A stretch of 34,646 nucleotides of DNA from NCBI GenBank assembly GCA_947311585.1, contig CAMZLQ010000122.1, positions 1 through 34,646 on the forward strand, given 5' to 3'. Below, one piece after another: positions 8,389-15,747 of this stretch (within the stretch, counting starts at the first letter, position 1; each line of letters opens with the position of its first letter). The stretch comes from an uncultured Alcanivoracaceae bacterium. GTDB taxonomy: Bacteria > Pseudomonadota > Gammaproteobacteria > Xanthomonadales > Marinicellaceae. Both the position numbers and the translations under genes were made by a program. Below the pieces are notes generated by a model. The model was given only the letters and a program-made list of their open reading frames with translations, was not told where the DNA came from and searched no databases.

Positions 8389-9143
8389 AATTCACCATGA
8401 CAGTAAGTCCTGATTTTTCACCAGACTATATTGCTGGTTGGTATATATTCAACACGTGGTTGCAAAACCAAACCAAGCAAGCCATTCATTTGGAATTATA
8501 CAATTCGTTTGATAAGCAGCGTGAAGACATAAAAGCAGATAAAATCGATTTAATTTATGCAAACCCTTACGACGCATCCATGTTGATTCGCGATAAAGGT
8601 TTTGTTGCTATTGCTTCACCCTATCGCAAGACTGATGAAGCCGTAATCTGTGTTAATAGTGAGTCCGAATACACTTGTGTTGAGGATTTAAAATCAGGTT
8701 GCACCATCGCCACAGCAGATGACCCAGAAGTCAGTACCATTGGGATGATTATGTTGGAACCTGCTGATTTATCTAAAGAGAATGTCACCATTGAAGAGTT
8801 GAAAAACTATGTTATGGTGGCAAAAAGTCTTATTGGCAATAAAGCCGATGCAGGGTTCTTTTTAAAAGAAGCATTTGATGACATGTCCAAGTTTATTAAG
8901 AGCCAAATTAAACCGATTGTAACCAGTCAAATATCAGTTATACGTCATACCTTTTTGATTGGACCTGATTTTGTTAATAATTCAGGAATCTGTGAAGAAG
9001 ATTTCCGTCAATTAATTAATAGTATGCATGAGTCAGAAAAAGGAGCTTCAACTTTAAAGTCTTTGGGCTTTGAGAGGTGGGAGAATCAAGACCATGAAGA
9101 AGCGGAGTTTATGATTGATTTAATGGATACTTTAGTCAGTTAG
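8385..9143 (+). CDS. PhnD/SsuA-like substrate-binding-fold protein lacking a signal peptide
   Basis: 252 residues. The sequence follows the phosphonate-binding (PhnD) fold: an opening strand (MKFTMTVSPDFSPDY), a helix, then DLIYANPYDASMLIRDKGFVAIA, a hinge strand and second lobe (LKSGCTIATADDPEVSTIGMIML, VAKSLIGNKADAGFFLKEAFDD), and a return to lobe one. Members of this family are normally exported binding proteins of ABC importers. This one begins directly with the first strand and has no signal peptide or lipobox, and no ABC genes are adjacent. It is translationally coupled to the PAS gene. A cytoplasmic ligand-sensing role within the roadblock/PAS cassette is therefore more likely than transport. 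The ligand is unknown. A terminator follows at 9164. Confidence 0.82.
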   Translation: MKFTMTVSPDFSPDYIAGWYIFNTWLQNQTKQAIHLELYNSFDKQREDIKADKIDLIYANPYDASMLIRDKGFVAIASPYRKTDEAVICVNSESEYTCVEDLKSGCTIATADDPEVSTIGMIMLEPADLSKENVTIEELKNYVMVAKSLIGNKADAGFFLKEAFDDMSKFIKSQIKPIVTSQISVIRHTFLIGPDFVNNSGICEEDFRQLINSMHESEKGASTLKSLGFERWENQDHEEAEFMIDLMDTLVS

Positions 9144-9163
9144 AATCAATTGAGTTGTTCAAT

Positions 9164-9193
9164 AAAAAATCTCCCAACTAGGGAGGTTTTTTT
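9164..9193. terminator. Bidirectional rho-independent terminator between convergent genes
   Basis: Stem of A6-T-CTCCC (9164-9175) and GGGAG-G-T6 (9181-9192) with one T.G wobble and the loop AACTA. There is a T-run on the plus side and, read from the other strand, also a T-run, so it can stop both the PhnD-like operon and the convergent response-regulator gene. Confidence 0.88.
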
Positions 9194-9218
9194 ATTGTCT
9201 ATAGGAAGTTAGTATTAT

Positions 9219-9584
9219 TTAAGTTGGCAAGTATTCTTTAATCGCTGCGGTTAATGCTTTTTCAGCAACTGGTTTAACTAAATAGTCTTTTGCACCCTGT
9301 CTCATTCCCCATACTTTGTCAGTTTGTAAGTTTTTGGTGGTAACCATAATGATAGGAATATGCGAAGTTCTTTCGTCACGAGAAATTTTACGTGTCGCCT
9401 GAAAACCATTGAGTTCTGGCATAACCACATCCATTAAAATCATGTCTGGAATTTGCTCTTTTGCAGTCCTAACACCTTCCTCACCATTGGTTGCGGACAG
9501 AACCTCGTGCCCCATTTTTTCAATGATTTTTTGCATGCCAAATAACTGTGATGGAGAATCATCTACAACTAATATACGAGCCAT
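9219..9584 (-). CDS. pilH: PilH-type single-domain response regulator
   Basis: 121 residues, a CheY-like receiver with nothing attached. The acidic pocket is D8-D9, the phospho-accepting Asp is D52 (MILMDVVMPELNGFQ), the switch Thr is in IIMVTTKN and the conserved Lys is K104 (DYLVKP). GFQATRKISRDERTSHIPIIMVTTK and WGMRQGAKDYLVKP closely follow the twitching-motility regulator PilH, which with PilG receives phosphate from ChpA and tunes type IV pilus retraction. The ribosome site AGGAA precedes the start. The usual pilG/pilI/pilJ/chpA neighbours are absent here; it faces the sensory cassette tail to tail. PilG or a chemotaxis CheY variant is the alternative. Confidence 0.85.
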   Translation of the reverse strand: MARILVVDDSPSQLFGMQKIIEKMGHEVLSATNGEEGVRTAKEQIPDMILMDVVMPELNGFQATRKISRDERTSHIPIIMVTTKNLQTDKVWGMRQGAKDYLVKPVAEKALTAAIKEYLPT

Positions 9585-9761
9585 TTATTTTTCCTAAAAT
9601 ATTTTATAACCTATTAATAATAATATATTTTTTATAAACTTGAAACATAATTAATGAAAATAGTTTAAATTCTAACGGATAAATGGTGGGTATATGCTCT
9701 TTCATCTATTTGTTTTATTGCTATTGTGACGTATTTTGCCATACAATTAAAAAATAATTAA

Positions 9762-9878
9762 CCCGCATATTTCATAAAACCATTCAGGCACAAACTGTAA
9801 CCGTAACTTAGTTAAACTAAGCCATTGAAATATAGGATAAATATACCCGTTTTATGCCGCAGATATGAAATATTCGGG
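9762..9878. mobile_element. Candidate 117-bp MITE-like element with imperfect terminal inverted repeats and TTAA flanks
   Basis: CCCGCATATTTCAT at 9762-9775 is matched in inverse by ATGAAATATTCGGG at 9865-9878 with one mismatch. Each end is bordered by TTAA (9758-9761 and 9879-9882), as expected of a 4-bp target duplication. A central hairpin CTTAG-TTAAA-CTAAG lies at 9807-9821. There is no coding capacity. CCC ends with TTAA targets recall IS1380/piggyBac-like transposition, but no transposase is in the window, so this would be a non-autonomous derivative. It forms most of the 317-bp gap between the response regulator and the glutaredoxin gene and sits just before the latter's ribosome site (9888-9894). 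The remaining part, 9585-9757, is AT-rich and must hold the pilH promoter. Confidence 0.5.
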
Positions 9879-9901
9879 TTAACTCTTAAAGGAAGTCAAA
9901 T

Positions 9902-10120
9902 ATGATACTTTATAGCCGCAATGATTGCCCACTATGTGAAGATGTGGAGGATACTTTGTTAAGATTAAATATAGCCTATACTTTTATCGATATTGATACC
10001 GATGAAAAGTTAGTGCAAAAATACCACGTTCGTATTCCTCTTTTAGTTAATGCTCAAAAACAAGAACTCGGCTGGCCTTTTGATGATATACAACTAAAAG
10101 AGTTTGCCCGTCATGATTAG
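9902..10120 (+). CDS. Glutaredoxin-like (DUF836) small thiol-redox protein
   Basis: 72 residues, a minimal thioredoxin-fold domain: MILYSRNDCPLCEDVEDTL with the redox pair in CPLC at residues 9-12, then strand YTFIDIDTDEKL and the cis-proline region VRIPLLV. It closes with GWPFDDIQLKEF, the typical end of the DUF836/glutaredoxin-like group. Such proteins may reduce disulfides, but their partners are rarely known. AAAGGAAG at 9888-9894 supports the ATG at 9902. The gene stands alone after the TTAA-flanked repeat, which probably provides part of its 5' leader. No U-rich terminator is visible in the 233 bases before the next gene. Confidence 0.82.
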   Translation: MILYSRNDCPLCEDVEDTLLRLNIAYTFIDIDTDEKLVQKYHVRIPLLVNAQKQELGWPFDDIQLKEFARHD

Positions 10121-10353
10121 GGCATACTGATTTGAAAGCTTGCAATAATCAATCCTTTGGCAAGTTAATTGAGTTGGATGTAATGGCCAACTAACGACTT
10201 AGTCACAGCACTTTCTATTATTTCTTATCGGATTCAAACATGTAGCTCAAGCCCCTGATAATATTATTGAATTTAAATTCGACGAATAATTTAAATTACT
10301 TGCAAAATAAGTTAGTATGTCCGCAAAATAATTCCCCAAATAGTAAAAAAAAT

Positions 10354-12909
10354 ATGAATACAAAAGTTATCCTTTTTAGCGTGCTTGTGTTTTTCACCGC
10401 ACTTGTTTCTTCTGAACCAACTCAACAACTCCCTGCAAAAGGCACAGGACCTTGGATTGTTAATGTCTATTATAAGGATTTAAAGCAATTACAAAATTAT
10501 GCGAACCAAAGCGATGTTTGGAAAGTAGAGCGTAAAGCAAAATACTTTATCACCTCTGTTGCAAACCTGCACGAATACCAACAATTATTTTCTTATGGTT
10601 TTACCGTTGAAGTCAATCAAAAACAAATGGAATATAAACGAGAAGACGATTTAAGGCGTATACTTGATAAGTCATCATCAACAGGAATTAAGTCCATTCC
10701 TGGCTTTGTCTGTGAAAGAACAGTCGAAGAAACTTTTGCAACGATTGATAGTTTGGTGGCAACTTATCCTACACTTGCAACCAATATAGATGTTGGCGAT
10801 ACGTGGGAAAAGACCCATGTTGGAGGTCAATCTAATGGTTATGATTTGAGGGTAATAAAAATCACAAACTCTGCGATTGCTGGACCTAAACCAAAGTTAT
10901 TTGTCACCAGTTCTATGCATGCGCGAGAATTGGCTCCTGCAGAGTTAAATACGCGATTTGCTGAATACCTTCTAAATAACTATGGAACCGATGCTGATGC
11001 GACTTGGATTGTAGATCATCGCGAAGTGCATCTTATGTTGCAAGCCAATCCCGATGGACGAAAACGAGCAGAAAATGCTGATACCAATAAACGTAAAAAC
11101 CAAAACAATAACCATTGTTCAGGTTCGAATACGCGTGGTATAGACATGAATCGGAATTTTATTTGGATGTGGAATCAAGGTTCGGGTTCAAGTGGCATTG
11201 CGTGTAATCAGACTTACCGAGGACCCAGTGCGCAGTCTGAATCTGAAAATCAAGCAATAGATACCCATTTAAAATCACTTTTTATTGACGCACGAGGCAA
11301 TAATCTTGCCGATGCAGCTCCTGATACGACTACGGGCGTTTACATTGACATACACAGTGAAGCTTCATTGATTTTATGGCCTTATGGTTTTGACAACCCA
11401 AATGTGATTCCCGAGGCTCCTAATCACGACCAATTACAAACTTTGGGACGTAAATTTGGTTGGTATAATGGTTATTTTCCTGAAAAATCAAATGAACTTT
11501 ATGGTGCAGATGGAGCAGCTGATGATAATGCTTATGGGCAATTAGGCGTAGCAGCTTATACCTTTGAATTAGGAGGAGATGCAGCCACATTTAGACCAAC
11601 CTGTGATTATGTCGATAATACACTGGTGCCAGACAATATAAAAGCCTTGATTTATGCTGCTAAGGTAGCAAAAACTCCGTACATAACAGCATCAGGCCCA
11701 GATGTGGAAACAATGGGTTTATCAAGTGACTATGTAGTGGCAGGAACCTTGGTACAGCTTAATGGTACAGCCAGTGATTTACACTTTAATAATGTCAACA
11801 CATCCGCAGCACATCCAGCAGAAGTGTCGCAAAATATTTCAGCAATAGAGCTATTTGTGGATGAATTTCCAGAAGATGTTGGTTCGACTCCGATAAATTT
11901 AAGTGCGACAGACGGTGGTTTTGATGCGACAACAGAGGCGTTTAGTGGTTCTATTGATACTACGGGATTTGCATTGGGGCAGCATGTTCTTTATGTTCAA
12001 GCCATCGATTCAGCGGGCGTAACAGGTGTGCCTTATGCGCGTTATTTTGACGTAGTTAATGCAGCTGATTTAGGAACTTTGTCAGGCATCATTACGGATG
12101 CTGTTACAAACCTGCCCATTGATGCGGTTATGTTGAGTTATAACGGCTTACAAGCTAGCAGTGATGCATCGGGTCATTACAGTTTTAGTTCTTTAGCCAG
12201 CACAGCAGATTTGATGGTTTCTAAACAAGGCTATGCACCACAAACAATAAATAACGTTTCAATTGTCGCCAGCCAGACAACAACTCAAAGTATTCAACTG
12301 CAACCGATATGTGCTTTGTTGGATGAAAATGTTGAGACTTATAATGTCATAGTCGATGCCCAAAGTGCGGGTTGGTCACATGGTTTTGCCTCGGGCACAG
12401 ATGATTGGACTGTTACTTTGACTGGTGGAAATTTGGCTCCTCATGCTTTTTCTACACTAGATCCAGATGTGACAACAGATAAATGGTTAATCAGTCCAGC
12501 GATGGATTTAACGGCTGACAGTGTTTTGGAATTTTGGCATAAATTTGGTTTTGAAGGAAATTCGCCTTATTATGATGGCGGTGTGCTAGAAATTGCAACC
12601 AATGCATCCTTTAGTAATTGGGTGGATTTAGGCAATTTATCTTCTGTTGGTGGGTACAATGTGACGCTCAATAGCGGTAACCCTTTAGGTGCAGTTGCTG
12701 CTTGGGGAGGAAGTCAGTCAACTTTCCAAAAGGTTGAAGTGGCTTTGTCCTCTTTTGCTGGCACAACAGCCAAAATCAGATGGAGAATGGTAGCTGACTC
12801 CACAGTTGGTGGGACAGCACCATGGATAATCGATGACATCCAAGTATTAGACCCAAATGCCTGTAATACAGTAAACCCTGATGTATTATTCCTTAATGGC
12901 TTTGAATAA
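10354..12909 (+). CDS. Secreted M14 zinc carboxypeptidase with C-terminal beta-sandwich domains and an NGFE tail
   Basis: 851 residues from the ATG at 10354, whose product starts with a clear signal peptide (MNTKVILFSVLVFFTALVSS); the frame is open upstream to 10267 but those 29 residues have no signal and are rejected. The M14 catalytic domain (about 115-470) has the zinc ligands H189 and E192 (HARE) and H334 (YIDIHSE), and the catalytic E405 (YTFELGGD). DMNRN and QANPDGRKR are also as in carboxypeptidases A/B. A linker beta domain follows, then a carboxypeptidase-regulatory-like sandwich (about 572-650) and a jelly-roll-like C-terminal region (about 655-835). The last residues are DVLFLNGFE, a tail type I recall on secreted proteins of related bacteria. 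It probably degrades extracellular peptides; specificity is unknown. No strong Shine-Dalgarno is visible. Confidence 0.9.
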   Translation: MNTKVILFSVLVFFTALVSSEPTQQLPAKGTGPWIVNVYYKDLKQLQNYANQSDVWKVERKAKYFITSVANLHEYQQLFSYGFTVEVNQKQMEYKREDDLRRILDKSSSTGIKSIPGFVCERTVEETFATIDSLVATYPTLATNIDVGDTWEKTHVGGQSNGYDLRVIKITNSAIAGPKPKLFVTSSMHARELAPAELNTRFAEYLLNNYGTDADATWIVDHREVHLMLQANPDGRKRAENADTNKRKNQNNNHCSGSNTRGIDMNRNFIWMWNQGSGSSGIACNQTYRGPSAQSESENQAIDTHLKSLFIDARGNNLADAAPDTTTGVYIDIHSEASLILWPYGFDNPNVIPEAPNHDQLQTLGRKFGWYNGYFPEKSNELYGADGAADDNAYGQLGVAAYTFELGGDAATFRPTCDYVDNTLVPDNIKALIYAAKVAKTPYITASGPDVETMGLSSDYVVAGTLVQLNGTASDLHFNNVNTSAAHPAEVSQNISAIELFVDEFPEDVGSTPINLSATDGGFDATTEAFSGSIDTTGFALGQHVLYVQAIDSAGVTGVPYARYFDVVNAADLGTLSGIITDAVTNLPIDAVMLSYNGLQASSDASGHYSFSSLASTADLMVSKQGYAPQTINNVSIVASQTTTQSIQLQPICALLDENVETYNVIVDAQSAGWSHGFASGTDDWTVTLTGGNLAPHAFSTLDPDVTTDKWLISPAMDLTADSVLEFWHKFGFEGNSPYYDGGVLEIATNASFSNWVDLGNLSSVGGYNVTLNSGNPLGAVAAWGGSQSTFQKVEVALSSFAGTTAKIRWRMVADSTVGGTAPWIIDDIQVLDPNACNTVNPDVLFLNGFE

Positions 12910-13785
12910 ATGCGTTTGATAATCTTGACTTTAGTTTGCGTTGGGTTGAGTTCATGTGCAGTGCATTCAAAAAAAGCACAACAACTGCATTTAATTAAAG
13001 CTTATGAAGTCGAGACTCAGGGTTTTCTTGAACCATCAGGATTGACTTGGTGGGATGGGGAGTTTTATACGGTTTCTGATAAGCAGGATAATATCTATCA
13101 ATTGAAATTCAATGAAAATACGGTTGAACTTGTTCCCATTATTTCAATACGAAACGATAGAAATACAAAACTGGATTTTGAAGGTATTACCCACGATGAA
13201 AATTACTTTTATTTGATGAGTGAGATGTATTTTCAAATTCTTAAGGTTTCTAAAGATGGAAAAATACAGCAATGGCTACCAAAAAATGAATTGTTAAAGC
13301 ACAGCGGTGAAAAAGTTGGACTGTTTCAACGGCATAACGCTTATTTTGAAGGAATTTGTTATTTAGGGGATAAACAATTTTTACTCGCAGCCGAACGTGA
13401 CCCACGAGGATTTGTTCACTACGATTCGAGTAATGAGTTGGTAAATGCCTATGTGAGAAATGACTCAATTTACCCATCAGCACAACACCGTTCGACTGAT
13501 TTTACGGGCTTAAGTTGTGGTTATAAAAATTATGTTTTGGAAAGAAATGCACATGTTGTTTCCGAGTTAAAGTTTAAACATGGTCAGTATTACGAATCAA
13601 GAGGGTGGAGTTATCAAAACATTATTGAAAAGCCAAATTTACAATACCAAGACATGCAATACGGTCATGCCGAAGGTTTGGTTGTCAAAGGCAATACAAT
13701 CTACTTAATTTTAGACAATAACCGCAATCCCCATAAACAAAACACCAAGAATAATAACTCCTTATTCTTGGTGTTGCGAAAATAA
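12910..13785 (+). CDS. Lipoprotein with phytase-esterase-like / SdiA-regulated-type beta-propeller
   Basis: 291 residues beginning with a lipoprotein signal, LSSC, with the lipidated Cys at residue 16. The mature part resembles the esterase-like phytase family and SdiA-regulated propellers: EPSGLTWWDGEFYTVSD, KLDFEGITHDENYFYLMSE, HNAYFEGICYLGDKQFLLAAE, STDFTGLSC and HAEGLVVKGNTIYLILDN are spaced like propeller blades. The ATG directly follows the carboxypeptidase stop with no gap and no separate ribosome site, so it is probably translated by re-initiation in the same operon. The last bases (about 13740-13785) are rich in A and T. Enzyme activity is uncertain; a binding or sensing role is equally possible. 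Confidence 0.72.
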   Translation: MRLIILTLVCVGLSSCAVHSKKAQQLHLIKAYEVETQGFLEPSGLTWWDGEFYTVSDKQDNIYQLKFNENTVELVPIISIRNDRNTKLDFEGITHDENYFYLMSEMYFQILKVSKDGKIQQWLPKNELLKHSGEKVGLFQRHNAYFEGICYLGDKQFLLAAERDPRGFVHYDSSNELVNAYVRNDSIYPSAQHRSTDFTGLSCGYKNYVLERNAHVVSELKFKHGQYYESRGWSYQNIIEKPNLQYQDMQYGHAEGLVVKGNTIYLILDNNRNPHKQNTKNNNSLFLVLRK

Positions 13786-13787
13786 CG

Positions 13788-14555
13788 TTATTTAGCTTGT
13801 AAGCGAATGGCTCCATCAAGGCGAATAACGGAACCATTAAGGTAGGTGTTTTCAACAATATGCGCCATGGTATCAGCAAACTCTGCAGGATTGCCCAGGC
13901 GGGAAGGAAAAGGCACGGCTGCACCTAATGCCTCTTTGACGTTATCTGGCATGCCCGAAACCATCGGTGTCATAAATACCCCCGGAGCGATAGTCATAAC
14001 TCGCACACCAATGCGCGTAAACTCACGAGCCATGGGCAAAGCCATGCCAATAATACCTGCTTTTGATGCCGAATAAGCGGCTTGCCCAATTTGCCCTTCA
14101 TAGGCGGCAATTGAGGCAGTATTAATGATAACACCACGTTGACCATCGTTATCGCTTTCATTGTTTTGCATGATATTGGCAGCAGTTTTAGCAATATTAA
14201 AACTGCCAATCAAGTTAATCGTAATTGCTTTAGAAAAGTAATCCGTTGCCATTGGGGCTTCTCTACCCAATACTCTGCCTGCTGATAAAACACCTGCGCA
14301 GTTAATGGCAACATTTAGACCATTCATGTCGTCATTGGCTTGTGCGCATGACTGTATTACATTATTTTCGTTACTGACATCGGTTTTGTAAAAACTGGCA
14401 CGTGAGCCGAGTTCATCCAGTACCGTTTGTGCTGCCTCTTGGTTAATGTCAAAAAGAGCAACTTGACCACCATCGGAGATGATTTTTCGAGCACAGGCTA
14501 AACCTAAGCCTGAAATTCCGCCAGTAATAATGGCTTTTACATTTTTTAGTTTCAT
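13788..14555 (-). CDS. SDR family dehydrogenase, 3-hydroxyacyl-CoA dehydrogenase type 2 (HSD10-like)
   Basis: 255 residues, a classical short-chain dehydrogenase. The cofactor motif TGGISGLG is at 11-18, Asp36 at the end of strand two (ALFDIN) favours NAD over NADP, and NCAG is at 85-88. The catalytic S148, Y161 and K165 lie in NTASIAAYEGQ and AAYSASKAG. TIAPGVFMTPM and the closing GSVIRLDGAIRLQ are typical of 3-hydroxyacyl-CoA or 2-methyl-3-hydroxybutyryl-CoA dehydrogenases, which act in beta-oxidation and isoleucine breakdown. It begins 11 bases after the upstream aspartoacylase-like gene on the same strand, so the two likely share a transcript. It converges on the lipoprotein gene with 2 bases between stops. 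Confidence 0.86.
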   Translation of the reverse strand: MKLKNVKAIITGGISGLGLACARKIISDGGQVALFDINQEAAQTVLDELGSRASFYKTDVSNENNVIQSCAQANDDMNGLNVAINCAGVLSAGRVLGREAPMATDYFSKAITINLIGSFNIAKTAANIMQNNESDNDGQRGVIINTASIAAYEGQIGQAAYSASKAGIIGMALPMAREFTRIGVRVMTIAPGVFMTPMVSGMPDNVKEALGAAVPFPSRLGNPAEFADTMAHIVENTYLNGSVIRLDGAIRLQAK

Positions 14556-14566
14556 GTTTATTTACC

Positions 14567-15580
14567 TTAGATCTTATTTATTGGTTGCATAATATAACAA
14601 AGGCAATCATTCTTAATTGCTTTTATGTTTTGAGTAATCATTGCAGGAACAAAGCTTTTGCTGCAAATAATGTGGTTGTTTTTGATTGTGAAATAATTAT
14701 TAGCAACTTCACAATTATTTTCATCAATAATGGCAAAGGGCATAATTTGTTTTTCCGCTAATTTGCCATTTATCTTGCCAAAATTTTCTCCAACTGTCAC
14801 TTGATGAAAGTTCAAATAATCCAAATCTTTGGCTAAGATTAAGTCGTTATCTTGGTCAAAGCCAAATTCTATGCCTTCTTTTATTCTTATTGAATATTGA
14901 ATCTCATAGACTTTTTGGTGTTCAAGTATGCCAGGAATTTTGAGTAAATTAGATTGAGAAAGCAATAGTTCAAGAAAAGTATGGGTTTGTTCCTTACCAT
15001 CTGCTGTTCCGGATAATCCACATTCAACGGTAACAGACGGACAAAACTTGGCAAAAGCTCTTGATTGGATTCCGGCAGGGCTGGTAAAATAAATCATCGT
15101 ATCTGAAAACAAAGAGGCTAAATTGATAAATTCTGGCTCTAAGGAATTAATTCCTGAATAATGGGGGTTTCTTCCCGAATTGTTATGTATATCAACACTG
15201 GCAAAAGGTTTTCTTTGAATCATGATGTCAGTTATTTCACGCATGGTTCGTGCAATTGGCCCATCAAGGTTGAGGTGACTTGGCCATCTGCGGTTAAAGT
15301 CAGCTTCCCCTTCAATTTGTCTGATGTTGTATTTAGCGGCTTGAATATTGCCAAATAAGATGCTCAAAGAACGGGGTAAAATATGTTGGTGGTTGTTCAA
15401 GTAATCTTTAAGAGCATCCCAGCCAGTGTATTCATTTCCATGTTGCAGGATAGAAATAAACACAGGGCGTTGAATTTTCCCTGTCAAATGGATGAGCGTG
15501 TGGTTATCAATTTTGGTGTAAAGTTGGTCTGCGCTTAAGTCTAAAATACCTTCTGGTAATTTATTGAGTTGTGTTATCAT
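14567..15580 (-). CDS. Succinylglutamate desuccinylase / aspartoacylase family zinc hydrolase
   Basis: 337 residues. The metallo-carboxypeptidase-like AstE/AspA zinc site is complete: H47 and E50 in ILQHGNEYTG, H132 in SVDIHNNSG, and the catalytic E186 in VTVECG. DFNRRWP at about 94-100 corresponds to the substrate-carboxylate Arg region. Family members remove an acyl group from an amino acid (N-succinylglutamate, N-acetylaspartate) or deacylate related amides. No ast arginine-succinylation genes are nearby, so the substrate cannot be named. It lies upstream of the SDR gene on the minus strand and is divergent from the Gld-type ABC operon. The C-terminal beta domain (about 230-337) is Ile/Asn-rich, in line with local base composition. 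Confidence 0.8.
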   Translation of the reverse strand: MITQLNKLPEGILDLSADQLYTKIDNHTLIHLTGKIQRPVFISILQHGNEYTGWDALKDYLNNHQHILPRSLSILFGNIQAAKYNIRQIEGEADFNRRWPSHLNLDGPIARTMREITDIMIQRKPFASVDIHNNSGRNPHYSGINSLEPEFINLASLFSDTMIYFTSPAGIQSRAFAKFCPSVTVECGLSGTADGKEQTHTFLELLLSQSNLLKIPGILEHQKVYEIQYSIRIKEGIEFGFDQDNDLILAKDLDYLNFHQVTVGENFGKINGKLAEKQIMPFAIIDENNCEVANNYFTIKNNHIICSKSFVPAMITQNIKAIKNDCLCYIMQPINKI

Positions 15581-15691
15581 ATTTTTTAAATTTTAATTGA
15601 ACTTTTTAATAAGAAAGTCTCTCTAAAAGAAGTTGTTTTTACCGTGTTGATTTTACACTTGATTTTTTTCAAAAAAATGGTAAAAATAATG

Positions 15692-15721
15692 CCGACAATT
15701 CTAACACAGAATTCAGATAAT
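15692..15721 (+). promoter_or_regulatory. Probable sigma-70 promoter of the Gld-type ABC operon
   Basis: CCGACA (15692-15697) and GATAAT (15716-15721) are separated by 18 bases and lie about 26 bases before the ATG at 15748, which has GAGGGA as ribosome site. A TTCT-aacac-AGAA inverted repeat between the boxes could be an operator. Also nearby is a T7-C-A7 palindrome (15662-15678), likely bent DNA. Confidence 0.4.
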
Positions 15722-15747
15722 ATAATAATATTTATTCGAGGGAAATT

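Noticed and set aside
10302-10331. Direct repeat GCAAAATAA near the carboxypeptidase gene
   Set aside because: Two copies of a 9-base AT-rich word in an AT-rich region; too weak to call an operator.
10267-10353. N-terminal extension of the M14 carboxypeptidase frame
   Set aside because: The 29 residues are Asn-rich without a signal; the ATG at 10354 gives a textbook signal peptide.
15662-15678. T7-C-A7 palindrome as a terminator
   Set aside because: No GC stem; located upstream of an operon start, so more likely bent promoter DNA.
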